Assembly (NCBI GenBank): GCA_964489705.1
Contig: CAZAZQ010000013.1
Location: forward strand, 11,766-75,765
Reading direction: 5' to 3'
DNA: 64,000 nt
Source: CAZAZQ01 sp964489705
GTDB lineage: Bacteria > Zixibacteria > MSB-5A5 > GN15 > FEB-12
Shown: positions 13,635 to 21,818 of the stretch, piece by piece
Position numbering within the stretch: the stretch's first letter is position 1
Layout: each line of letters opens with the position of its first letter
The notes under the pieces: model-generated
The model's input: the letters and a program-made list of their open reading frames with translations, nothing else
Database searches by the model: none
What the model was told of the DNA's origin: nothing
Made by a program: the position numbers and the translations under genes

Positions 13635-16600
13635 CAGAACTCCCAGTGTAGTTTCAAGGCTAAATGGTACAATTCCTGCTCGTCCCGAAGCCCTTCAATG
13701 AGGAACGCTTTGCTGAAGCGGTATTCGAACCCGACTTCCTGCCGGGTCTGACCCGAAAGGGTAGAACGGCCATAGACGTAGAGGTTGGGGGCGGTGTAAA
13801 AGCCGACCGTTATCCAGGCTTGGAAGGGGTTGTTCTTTTCGTTGTAGATGGGATCGATTTCAAAAGTCTCGACGCCGAGATGCCCCAAATGGCGGGCGCC
13901 GATTTGGGAAATTTGTGAGGAGACAAGCCCGGAGAGGCGCTGTTCAAACTGAGTCGATGACGATATCGAATCGGAGCTGTAATAGTTTGCCGCTAAAATG
14001 GGGAGGATGTCTTCGCGGGCGAAGCCGGAACCTTCCGCCGGTCGGATATCCGGCTCTTCGAGTGTTCCGGTGACGTGGATACAAAGTTGCAGCGATTCGG
14101 TGGTCTCGGTGGTTTCGTCAAGGGCATGGCGCGTCCCGGCAATACGGGTGCAGCCGGTGATGTCCAAGCGGGGGTTGATTTCCGGGTTGCCTTCGAAGAT
14201 GACTTTGCTTCCCGGTTCGAGTCGGAAAGTTTTATCAAAGAGGAAACCCCGACCGCGCAGGATTTCCATTTCCCCGATAAAACGATAAACCCCTTTCTCA
14301 CGGATGAGATTTATCTGCCCGGAAAATTCGGCGTCAATGTCGTCGTTCTTTATCCAGTAGTTGGCAAGGACATCAATGTTGATATTCAAATCCCACGGGT
14401 TTTCGCCGGATAGAGCGTGCATCAGAGGCGAGCCTTCATCTTCGGAAGCAAAGTTGACGAGGTATTTCATCGAGGTGATGGTCAAATCGCCGGTTACCAA
14501 AGGAGGAGTATCTCCTTCGACGTGGAGCTCGCCTTCCACGACACCGCGAATGTCATCCAGCTCATACGAGAAAGGAAACTCTTTGGGAAGGGTGATATCC
14601 AAGTCGTAATAGAAATTGTCCAGTGACTTGACGGTAATTTCCCCTTCGATATAGGCATAGCTTTTTCGTTTGTGTCCCTTTTTGCCGGCGGTGTAGGCTT
14701 CGATATGGTCGATGATAATCTTGTTGTCTTTCATCGTCACCCCGGCGGAATCGGCGTACAGCGGGTATTCCAATTCGAAATATTTCAAGCGGGCGTTTTT
14801 GATGTAGGCTTCCCCTTCTAAGTGGGGAGATTGCGGCGTGCCGGTCAGCAGAATGTCGGCAAAAAAGTCGCCGTTGAGCTGTTCCACGGAAGGCATAAGA
14901 AAACTGACCAAGTCGAAACTGCTGTCGGTGGCGGTGAAATGAATATCCATCGGCAAGTCGGGAAAACGATCCACCACTTCGGAAGTGAACGCCAGATCGA
15001 CATAGAAAGAACCTTGAGCGTGGTAGGTTCCCGTTTCGGAAAGGATGAGAACGCTGTCTAAGCTCAGTCTTCGTTGTTCATAAGACAGGTCGGCAACAAC
15101 ATTTCCCAACAACAAATCTTGATAGGTCAGCGAATCGACCGTTCCCAGCAAGGAGAACCGAGGTTTCAGGAAGGTCCCTTCGATATGGGCGTCACACGAA
15201 AGAATGCCGCTGATTGCCAATGAGGTGTCGTAGAGAGACAACCACGGTTTCACCGGTATCCGTTTGAGAGATGTATTGATATCCATGGATTCGTCGTAGT
15301 TGACTCGACCCGAAACGGACAGTCGGGCGAACCCATCGCTGATTTCCGAGCGAAGAAAATGAAATCCTGCCGAGTCGATGGCGATTTGAAGTGCCTCCCG
15401 GTTATAAAACACTTGGTCAAACAGGGTGAGGGTGAGCGTGTCGATAGTCATCGCCATCGGGGTGACGCCGTAATCAAAGCGTCCTTTTCCGACCAGATGG
15501 GTGTAGGGGTTGCTCATGGAAAACGTATCTATTGTGACTACAGTGGAGTCGACCAACAGGAAGGTGTAGCCGGAATCGTACGGTTGGCTCCACGCCGTGC
15601 CATCGAAGAAAAAGGCTTCCACGCTGCCGTGCTTGCCGGTGAGAAATCTTTCCAGCTCCACCGAGGCTGCGAAATTCTGAGAAAACAAGCCGTACAGCCA
15701 CAAGGAATCCGAAACGAACATCCCTCGGAGGTCGGGATCGGCGGTCCGTCCCGAGATGGTCGCTTCGGCATGTCCTCTGCCACCGGGCTGATCGATGAAG
15801 AGTTTGCCGCGGTAGCGGTCGAGGTTGTTCAGCTCCGCCGTGACGGTCAGGTTGATGGAGTCGGAATACTCGATGCAACCGCTGAGAAAAAAGACGTTTT
15901 CGAAATAGTTGATACGAAACGAGTCGGCAAAGCAGAGAGAGTCGGTCGTTATCAACAGGGAACCTTCCGCTTCATGGAGAGGATACTCGTCGAAAGAAGA
16001 TTCGTGCAGGCTGGTTTGAAGGTGGAGCGTCAATCGGTCGTTGCGGAACGATTGGCCGGTGAGAGCGAGGGAGCCGGTCAGGTCCGACTCGAAGGTATTG
16101 GGGACGAGCTTGTTGAGATTGAAGTTCGTCAGTTCGGCATTGAGAGAATAGTGTTCCACCGGAGCGGAGAAGTCGATTTCGCCGTTCCCGTCAATGGTGC
16201 AGTTTTCGAGAATGGTACCGAAGAGGGTGTCCACCACCAGATGGGCGCCGTCGAAAGAGAATTTCGCCGAGACGTTTTCGACATTTTTCTCCAAAAATTC
16301 ACCGGCGACGTCCACCGAGCCGGCTATTTTTTTGCCGGAAAACGAGATGTCCCCGTTGGCGTCAATGACGCCGGTCAGTTTTGTCTTGGTGAAGGCGCGG
16401 GTGTCGGCAAGGTTGAAATTGTCGAGCGAAAAGGTGAGGTTGCCGGTGGGCGTATCCCGAAGGAGGATATTCCCTTTGAGTTTGAGGCGGGTGTCATCTT
16501 TCAAAACGGTACAGTCGGACAGCACTATCATCTTTTCAGCGTATGTCGCTTTTCCGCTTGCCGAGGTGAGAGCCAGACGTCGGTCGCTGGACTCAAAGCT

Positions 16601-17173
16601 GAGGTGCTTCAGATCTACGGCATAGGTATTGTCTCTTCCTCCCACGGCGGCGGAAAGGTTCAGACGGGTCAAGCGCAAGGTGTCGCCCGGTGAAATAAGA
16701 TTCAGGGTTGTCGAACTCAAACCGACATCTTCGATGAGAAACTCCACCGGGGAAGCCTGTTCCTTGCTTTTCGACGACGAGGAAAGGCGGGGGAGGAGGT
16801 AATTGCCGGTGCTGTCCCGCAGTATGGTAATAACGGCGGAATCGAGATACAAATAGTCGAAAAGGTAGCGATGTTGCCAAAGATTAGAGAGGGAATAAGC
16901 GGTCGCTGCGGTGGAGAGCGTCAAAAGAGGAGGCGTCAAGCCGCCGTCGTTGCGGCGTATGACCACATCTTTCAGGACAATGCCGGAGAAGAGACTGCCG
17001 CGTACATCGCCGACGGTGATGCGTAAATCATATTTCCGTTCCAACAACGATGCCAGACGGACGTTGACCAGTCGTTCCAAACCGCCGAAGACAAAAAAGT
17101 ACAGGTACAAAGAGCCCAGCAAAAGAACGAACCCGAGGAACAGTCCGAAGATGATGCGCTTAGCCCTCTGCAT
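13634..17173 (-). CDS. TamB-like translocation/assembly module protein (DUF490)
   Basis: This 1179-residue, elongated beta-rich protein has one N-terminal signal-anchor (about residues 7-29, IFGLFLGFVLLLGSLYLYFF). The C-terminal DUF490 domain runs from about 800 to the end. RGRGFLFDKTFRLEPGSKVIFEGNPEINPRLD near its centre is typical of TamB, where an inner-membrane anchored beta-groove spans the periplasm to the TamA barrel. AsmA-like repeats fill the middle. It may help insert outer-membrane proteins and/or transport phospholipid, both proposed for the family. It lies 3 bases after the AhpD-like gene and immediately before the Omp85 gene. The residue ending is F, as in other TamB proteins. 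Confidence 0.92.
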   Translation of the reverse strand: MQRAKRIIFGLFLGFVLLLGSLYLYFFVFGGLERLVNVRLASLLERKYDLRITVGDVRGSLFSGIVLKDVVIRRNDGGLTPPLLTLSTAATAYSLSNLWQHRYLFDYLYLDSAVITILRDSTGNYLLPRLSSSSKSKEQASPVEFLIEDVGLSSTTLNLISPGDTLRLTRLNLSAAVGGRDNTYAVDLKHLSFESSDRRLALTSASGKATYAEKMIVLSDCTVLKDDTRLKLKGNILLRDTPTGNLTFSLDNFNLADTRAFTKTKLTGVIDANGDISFSGKKIAGSVDVAGEFLEKNVENVSAKFSFDGAHLVVDTLFGTILENCTIDGNGEIDFSAPVEHYSLNAELTNFNLNKLVPNTFESDLTGSLALTGQSFRNDRLTLHLQTSLHESSFDEYPLHEAEGSLLITTDSLCFADSFRINYFENVFFLSGCIEYSDSINLTVTAELNNLDRYRGKLFIDQPGGRGHAEATISGRTADPDLRGMFVSDSLWLYGLFSQNFAASVELERFLTGKHGSVEAFFFDGTAWSQPYDSGYTFLLVDSTVVTIDTFSMSNPYTHLVGKGRFDYGVTPMAMTIDTLTLTLFDQVFYNREALQIAIDSAGFHFLRSEISDGFARLSVSGRVNYDESMDINTSLKRIPVKPWLSLYDTSLAISGILSCDAHIEGTFLKPRFSLLGTVDSLTYQDLLLGNVVADLSYEQRRLSLDSVLILSETGTYHAQGSFYVDLAFTSEVVDRFPDLPMDIHFTATDSSFDLVSFLMPSVEQLNGDFFADILLTGTPQSPHLEGEAYIKNARLKYFELEYPLYADSAGVTMKDNKIIIDHIEAYTAGKKGHKRKSYAYIEGEITVKSLDNFYYDLDITLPKEFPFSYELDDIRGVVEGELHVEGDTPPLVTGDLTITSMKYLVNFASEDEGSPLMHALSGENPWDLNINIDVLANYWIKNDDIDAEFSGQINLIREKGVYRFIGEMEILRGRGFLFDKTFRLEPGSKVIFEGNPEINPRLDITGCTRIAGTRHALDETTETTESLQLCIHVTGTLEEPDIRPAEGSGFAREDILPILAANYYSSDSISSSTQFEQRLSGLVSSQISQIGARHLGHLGVETFEIDPIYNEKNNPFQAWITVGFYTAPNLYVYGRSTLSGQTRQEVGFEYRFSKAFLIEGLRDEQELYHLALKLHWEF

Positions 17174-17176
17174 GAG

Positions 17177-17842
17177 TTACCGTCCCAACTCCTCCATGAT
17201 AGAGCGGGCGGTCAGGTAACCGTCTCCCGCTCCTTCGCCGAGATCTTCGATGACTTCTTGAAGGAGTTCGAAAGAAGCACCGACGTTGAGCGCGCCTTTG
17301 ATGTGAGAGTAAAGCTGTTTGTCGTAGTTTTCAATCATCAAGCAACTGACGATTGCCAGCTCCCGCTCGATAACGTTCAGCTCCGGGCGGGAAAGCACCT
17401 TTCCGTACCCTTCGATGACCATCCAGCGAAAAATTTCCGGCGCAAGGTGCTCCACTCGTTCTTTCAAGCGGTCGTAGTTTGTCGCATAGACCTTCTGGCA
17501 GAGAGCCACCCCGCGGGTGAACCATTCTTTTGATTCATCCGCATCTACCTGATGGAGTTGAGATGCGCTGTCGGGGGCGGGCAATCGGGAGTGGAGGTGC
17601 TCGGCGGCGCGCAACATACGGGGAAAACCGAGGAATAAGTACGATTGCAGGACGATTTCATACAGCAGGCTTCGCTCAAGCTGATGCCTCCGACAGTGCT
17701 CTACCGCCATATCCAACCCTTCCGGTTCGGCAACTGCAATCGCTGCGGAATAAAGTGCCAGCAGGCGCGTTTGATGGTGCCGCGCGGGGGCAAAATTCCT
17801 CAAGCGCTCGTAAAATTTCTCGCGACGGAAGCCGTAATTCAT
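17177..17842 (-). CDS. AhpD/carboxymuconolactone decarboxylase-like protein
   Basis: A 221-residue all-helical protein with two CMD-like halves. The first covers about residues 25-90 (LLALYSAAIAVAEPEGLDMAVEHC region); the second covers about 150-210 (NVIERELAIVSCLMIENY and SHIKGALNVGASFELLQEVIE). The family includes peroxidase-linked AhpD with a CxxC motif, but no CxxC is present here, so a redox role is unlikely and the protein is better called CMD-fold. It sits between the HtrA-like gene (47 bases away) and tamB (3 bases away) in the ECF-sigma operon. No signal peptide is seen. Confidence 0.75.
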   Translation of the reverse strand: MNYGFRREKFYERLRNFAPARHHQTRLLALYSAAIAVAEPEGLDMAVEHCRRHQLERSLLYEIVLQSYLFLGFPRMLRAAEHLHSRLPAPDSASQLHQVDADESKEWFTRGVALCQKVYATNYDRLKERVEHLAPEIFRWMVIEGYGKVLSRPELNVIERELAIVSCLMIENYDKQLYSHIKGALNVGASFELLQEVIEDLGEGAGDGYLTARSIMEELGR

Positions 17843-17889
17843 GGCATAAAGAAATGGCAGAACGGCGCCCTTCGCAATTGGAAACTTGT

Positions 17890-19071
17890 CTACTTTTGTT
17901 GCTCTTTCAATTGCCTTTCGAGGTCGGCGAGGGTCTTTTTGAGAGAGTCGATTTGTTTGAGCAAGGTATTTTCATACCTGCTTTGGTACGGAAGCGCATA
18001 CGACGCCTTCGATACCGTCAAGGGAGAGGACAGTTTTCCCACTTTCAGTCGGACATGGTAGGGGGTATTGTTACGCAGGAGTCCGACTTCGATAATCGTG
18101 CCGGGGGAGAGCTGTTGGATAAGGTTTTTCAGCTCGAGGGCCGATTCCAACGGTTTGTGGTTCACGCTCAAAAGCAGATCACCTTTGCGCAGTCCTGCTT
18201 TGGCGGCTGGGGAAGAAGGCAATACGCGGGTAACCATGACTCCTTTGTTAATGACATGGTTGCTGCTGGCAACGGCTCGAGCAAGCTGGGTGCTGGGCGT
18301 CAGAGTAATCCCCGGAACGATTTCGATGTCCGCCGTGGTGATTCCCAAATAGCCGACCGGTCGGTCGCCTTTGGTCAAGAGGTGATGGACAATGTCGGGA
18401 ATTTTTTTCGCCGGGATAGCCAAACCGACTTCAAGTTTTCCTTCCGAGCCGAGCCCTCCCGTGATAAGCCCGAGTAACTTCCCGGATAAATCAAACACCC
18501 CTCCGCCGACGGTGCCGGAGGTGATGGGAGCGGAAAACTGTATCATCTCGTCGGGGCGGGAACCGGCACAAAAGCCCAAGGAAGGACATGCCGGTAAGCC
18601 GTATGAGTTGCCGATAGCGATAACCATTTGTCCGGCGCAGCTTCCACTGCCGCCCAGCGTCACCGGGGTGCCGATTCTGCTGTTGACATATATCACCGCC
18701 AAGCCGGTGCGGTAGTCGATACCGCGGATTTGTGCCGGGAGGGTGGTGTTGCCGAAATGGACGATGATGTGTTCTTTTCCGGAGACTGCTTGTGCCGAGA
18801 CCAAGATGTGCCCGAGCATATCATAGATAAGCCCCGAAGAAATCAAGCTCTGCACCGCTTCGTCTTTCGGACAGCCGGGGGAACCGCCGCCGTACGATTC
18901 CACCGTGACTACCGACCGGGAGAGACGATAGATGAGCTCGTTCAGTCCCTTTTCCAGTTCTCCAATAGCCGGTTCGGCTGAGAGTGTCACCGTGGTGACG
19001 GCTGAAAAAAAGACCGCCCAAAAAGTCATCTTCGTGATTTTTTTGGCGGTCGTCGATAAGCGCATGAGCAT
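17890..19071 (-). CDS. HtrA/DegP-like PDZ protein lacking the catalytic triad
   Basis: The protein has an N-terminal export or anchor segment (about residues 16-32), a trypsin-like chymotrypsin-fold domain (about 48-230), one PDZ domain (about 240-335, with VLPSSPAAKAGLRKGDLLLSV) and a C-terminal coiled coil. Compared with DegP, the catalytic His is Gln94 (ILVSAQAV in place of a TNNHVV-type stretch). The Asp is Gly123 (DYRTGLAV in place of DPRSDIAL). The Ser is Val188 (SGTVGGG in place of RGNSGG). It should therefore fold like HtrA but not cut proteins; a chaperone or sensing role is plausible. The ATG at 19071 is preferred over a GTG at 19089 because it follows the anti-sigma stop by one base and has an AAGGG upstream. 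Confidence 0.88.
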   Translation of the reverse strand: MLMRLSTTAKKITKMTFWAVFFSAVTTVTLSAEPAIGELEKGLNELIYRLSRSVVTVESYGGGSPGCPKDEAVQSLISSGLIYDMLGHILVSAQAVSGKEHIIVHFGNTTLPAQIRGIDYRTGLAVIYVNSRIGTPVTLGGSGSCAGQMVIAIGNSYGLPACPSLGFCAGSRPDEMIQFSAPITSGTVGGGVFDLSGKLLGLITGGLGSEGKLEVGLAIPAKKIPDIVHHLLTKGDRPVGYLGITTADIEIVPGITLTPSTQLARAVASSNHVINKGVMVTRVLPSSPAAKAGLRKGDLLLSVNHKPLESALELKNLIQQLSPGTIIEVGLLRNNTPYHVRLKVGKLSSPLTVSKASYALPYQSRYENTLLKQIDSLKKTLADLERQLKEQQK

Positions 19072-19072
19072 T

Positions 19073-19759
19073 TTAGTATACCCTTCCACCCTCCTTCTCT
19101 AATTGAGTGCTGGGAGGAATAAACTTTTTGATGACTTGTCGTACTTGGTAGTACCCCGGTGCATAGGGAGCCGGCGGCGTCGAGCGGGACGAAGCCATCA
19201 TAAAGCCCGCCGAGTGTTCCAGTGAGTGCAAAATTTCTTGCCGGGCAATGGAGCTCGACAGTTGATTCATTCTTTCCGCCAAGGCGATTTGGTCTCTCAG
19301 CGTCCAGTCGGGGGTAAGGTGGGTCGAGCTTATAGTGTTATGGAGCGGTTGCGCCGTCAGGTAAGAATCGTCGAGGGCGACCGAAAATTCGTTCGGGGAA
19401 GAATGGTGGGAAGGAGAGAAGTTTATCACCGCCAACAGAATCACCATGCAGGTCGTCACGAAAGCCGGAATGACCTGTCGCCACAAGACCACCGGCGCCC
19501 GCTTGGGAAGGTATGCTTTGCTTCGCGTTTCGGCGAAGCGCTCTTGGGCGATCCGGTTGAGCAATTTGTGGTTGAAATCATCGGCGACCTTCAAGCTGTT
19601 CAGCTCTGCTTTCGCTTGAACCATCGACCGATAAAATGCCTCCTCCCGTCGGCACGCCGAGCACGTCGAAAGATGCTCGCTGATAGCCTGCTTGCGGCTA
19701 CCGTTCAGCTCGTCGTTACAGTATGCTGACAGGTAGGAGCGTACTCTTCGACAGCGCAT
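19073..19759 (-). CDS. Putative zinc-finger anti-sigma factor
   Basis: The protein has an N-terminal anti-sigma zinc-finger (ZAS/zf-HC2): H29, C33 and C36 in HLSTCSAC, with C14 as a possible fourth ligand. A single membrane helix follows at about residues 92-114, with a periplasmic tail of about 115 residues. It would hold the adjacent sigma factor at the membrane until a signal releases it. The ATG at 19759 is chosen because GGAGGG lies 5 bases upstream; a longer reading to 19792 lacks this. It overlaps the sigma gene by 44 bases, and its stop almost touches the HtrA-like gene. No proteolysis site motif was recognised. Confidence 0.85.
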   Translation of the reverse strand: MRCRRVRSYLSAYCNDELNGSRKQAISEHLSTCSACRREEAFYRSMVQAKAELNSLKVADDFNHKLLNRIAQERFAETRSKAYLPKRAPVVLWRQVIPAFVTTCMVILLAVINFSPSHHSSPNEFSVALDDSYLTAQPLHNTISSTHLTPDWTLRDQIALAERMNQLSSSIARQEILHSLEHSAGFMMASSRSTPPAPYAPGYYQVRQVIKKFIPPSTQLEKEGGRVY

Positions 19760-20318
19760 TATAACCCTCCAGTTTCGGTTGTAATTTTTCACGTAACATC
19801 ATCCGGGCACGATTGACCCGCGATTTGACCGTCCCGAGGGGAATGGACAAAACCTTGGCGACTTCTTCGTACGGGAGTTCTTGGATATCCCGGAGGACAA
19901 ACGCCAGCCGGTATTTCTCCGGTAAAGATCTAATGGCGCTGTCCAGAGCCTGAGGTAAGCGGCTGGGGAGCTTCATTTCCACCGCAAATTCGGATTCATT
20001 CCCCTTCATATCGGTAATATCAAGGAACTTGAATTTCTTTCTCTTCCGCAGCTCGTTTCGAGCCAGATTCAGCGCGATGGTATATATCCACGTCGAAAAG
20101 CAGTGCTGAAAGTTGAACGACTGCCGATGTTGATATACCCGGACAAAGGTTTCTTGGACTATATCTTCCGCCTCGTCTTGCGAGGAGAGCATTCGTCCGA
20201 TGACGTTCATCAACCGGTCCTTGTAACGGTCGACCAACTGGTTGAACGCAACCATGTCGCCTTTTTGGACCGCTCTCATGAGCTTATAGTCGATGTCTTT
20301 TTCCGCTTCTTTTCCCAT
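19716..20318 (-). CDS. ECF RNA polymerase sigma factor (RpoE-like)
   Basis: A 200-residue sigma-70-family factor. Region 2 runs over about residues 12-95, with DEAEDIVQETFVRVYQH as region 2.2-2.3 and WIYTIALNLARNELRKRKK as 2.4. Region 4 runs over about 125-185, with LPEKYRLAFVLRDIQ and an HTH in PYEEVAKVLSIPLGTVKSRVNRAR. Region 3 is missing, as in ECF factors. It is followed at once by its anti-sigma gene. A GGAACTT-15-GTAATAC promoter 22-30 bases upstream of its ATG resembles E. coli sigma-E promoters, so autoregulation is likely. Confidence 0.95.
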   Translation of the reverse strand: MGKEAEKDIDYKLMRAVQKGDMVAFNQLVDRYKDRLMNVIGRMLSSQDEAEDIVQETFVRVYQHRQSFNFQHCFSTWIYTIALNLARNELRKRKKFKFLDITDMKGNESEFAVEMKLPSRLPQALDSAIRSLPEKYRLAFVLRDIQELPYEEVAKVLSIPLGTVKSRVNRARMMLREKLQPKLEGYNALSKSTLLPVSIL

Positions 20319-20347
20319 ATTTTCACCATCAAAAAATGTAACTATAA

Positions 20348-20376
20348 GTATTACCCTCCCGAGCGGAGAAAGTTCC
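20348..20376 (-). promoter_or_regulatory. ECF-type promoter upstream of the sigma-factor operon
   Basis: Reading the minus strand, GGAACTT (20376-20370) is followed after exactly 15 bases by GTAATAC (20354-20348). The predicted mRNA start lies about 20 bases before the ATG. The -35 box is identical to the sigma-E consensus core. The trxA promoter at 30412-30440 has the same architecture. Confidence 0.75.
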
Positions 20377-20477
20377 TTTTTTTCTTATCGTCCTTTTGGC
20401 TCACCTGCCTGATTGGCAAAAAGTTATGCCGATTTTAGAGTTTCTGTTCAAATATAAGACATTTTCTCTCAAAAAGG

Positions 20478-21692
20478 CTAAAAAAGCGCTGGCCAGGGAG
20501 AAAGATAGACCAAGAAGCCCAACAGTCCCAATAGGATAACCGGGATAATGATTTGCCGGTATACTTTGAGCAGATCACTGTGGAAATATTCGTTGGTCAG
20601 GATAAGGCAAAGGTGAGTAGGGGAAAGAATCATGCCCAGATAGCCGGAGAGGTACGCCAGCATAATATGAGCCGGGACGATTTCCGGCAGATAGAGAAAC
20701 CCGGCTAACAGGGTATAGCTGAGGGCGACAAAGGCAGCGACCATACCGGTCAGAATCCCCGCCGTGAAGCAGACAAGAAATATTACGAGCTCTTCGGGAA
20801 GGTTGAGCTGGGTGGTCAGCTTTGGGATAGAACCGATGGCGCCGGAGAGCTCCAGCGCGGTCTGGAAGGAGAGGGTTCCGTATATCAGGAAGATAAGTTT
20901 ATATGACAAACCGTGTTTGAGGGCGGTACGTAAACTATCACGTGAAGGTCGGGCAGTAAGGATGAGGATTATCACGGCGCTTAGAACGGCAAGGGCGAGG
21001 TTGACTTTGAAAACACCGTAAATGAGAATCGCCAGAGCGATAGGCCAGATGCTTTTGAGAATGCCCCACAGGGCGGTGAAGAGGTGAGGGGCGGAACGGC
21101 TGTGATTGTCGATTTTTCGGATGAAAAATATCAGCCCCAAACCGGTCATGATAATCGTAAAAGGAAACTGGATGAGCGAAACTTTGCCGATGGGCATACC
21201 GGTGATGGCTTCAGTGAGAATTATTCCGGGATAGATGGGCCAAAAAAATTCGACGATGTGCCGGAACCAGTAATTGCTGGCGGTTCGGAAGTGCGGGGCG
21301 TATTTTTCGTCGGAAAGGACGTTCCCTACCAGCGGAGCCGACAGCAACGAGCCGCCGGGCATCGGCATCAGTCCGACCAACGGCGGCAGCACCGCCACAG
21401 CGGTTTTGTTCCCGCCCGGGAGGCTCCTACAGGCGTCGGTCAGTTTGTCCAGGAACTTCAGTTCTTTCAAAAGCTGCCCCAAAATGGTTATCAACAATAT
21501 GACGGAGGTAAGAGAAATAAACCGTTTTGACTTCAGAAGCTCCCAGTATCCCTCCAACAGGAGGGCAAAGTCTACCCGGTAGATGAGAGCAGTGACGAGA
21601 CCAGCGCCGAAGAGAGTTATACCGACCGATAGCTTCTTTCGCAGGGCGACGATGATTAATGCCAACACGAACAGTAACTTCAGCGCTTCCAT
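20478..21692 (-). CDS. DUF401 family membrane protein (putative permease)
   Basis: A very hydrophobic protein of about 404 residues with roughly ten or more membrane helices. LPPLVGLMPMPGGSLLSAPLVGN (about residues 95-117) and NYWFRHIVEFFWPIYPGI (about 135-152) are characteristic of DUF401 proteins, which resemble citrate or anion transporters. The substrate is unknown. The start at 21692 is chosen because residues upstream in the longer frame are non-hydrophobic and run through a promoter. A strong minus-strand promoter ends 7 bases before this ATG, so the mRNA may be leaderless; no good Shine-Dalgarno is visible. Confidence 0.85.
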   Translation of the reverse strand: MEALKLLFVLALIIVALRKKLSVGITLFGAGLVTALIYRVDFALLLEGYWELLKSKRFISLTSVILLITILGQLLKELKFLDKLTDACRSLPGGNKTAVAVLPPLVGLMPMPGGSLLSAPLVGNVLSDEKYAPHFRTASNYWFRHIVEFFWPIYPGIILTEAITGMPIGKVSLIQFPFTIIMTGLGLIFFIRKIDNHSRSAPHLFTALWGILKSIWPIALAILIYGVFKVNLALAVLSAVIILILTARPSRDSLRTALKHGLSYKLIFLIYGTLSFQTALELSGAIGSIPKLTTQLNLPEELVIFLVCFTAGILTGMVAAFVALSYTLLAGFLYLPEIVPAHIMLAYLSGYLGMILSPTHLCLILTNEYFHSDLLKVYRQIIIPVILLGLLGFLVYLSPWPALF

Positions 21693-21699
21693 AGCCAGC

Positions 21700-21727
21700 A
21701 GTATATCATAGTTTCGCCAAAAGTCAA
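21700..21727 (-). promoter_or_regulatory. Promoter for the DUF401 gene (leaderless arrangement)
   Basis: TTGACT (21727-21722), a 16-base spacer and TATACT (21705-21700) lie on the minus strand. The ATG at 21692 is 7 bases beyond the -10 box, where transcription would normally begin. Confidence 0.65.
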
Positions 21728-21737
21728 CGAAACTCAC

Positions 21738-21767
21738 TTGACAGACAATCGTCCTTCTCCCTATGCT
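21738..21767 (+). promoter_or_regulatory. Promoter for the aminotransferase gene
   Basis: TTGACA (21738-21743), an 18-base spacer and TATGCT (21762-21767). It is back-to-back with the DUF401 promoter; the two -35 boxes are only 10 bases apart. Confidence 0.65.
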
Positions 21768-21818
21768 TGGAGTTGGTTTGTCGGTGTGACGAAGCGTGTG
21801 ACGGGAATAGAGACGGAT

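Noticed and set aside
15359..16693. Long antisense ORF (444 codons) inside tamB
   Set aside because: It is the mirror of a strongly supported TamB gene, has no ribosome site or domain, and its composition follows the codon pattern of the other strand.
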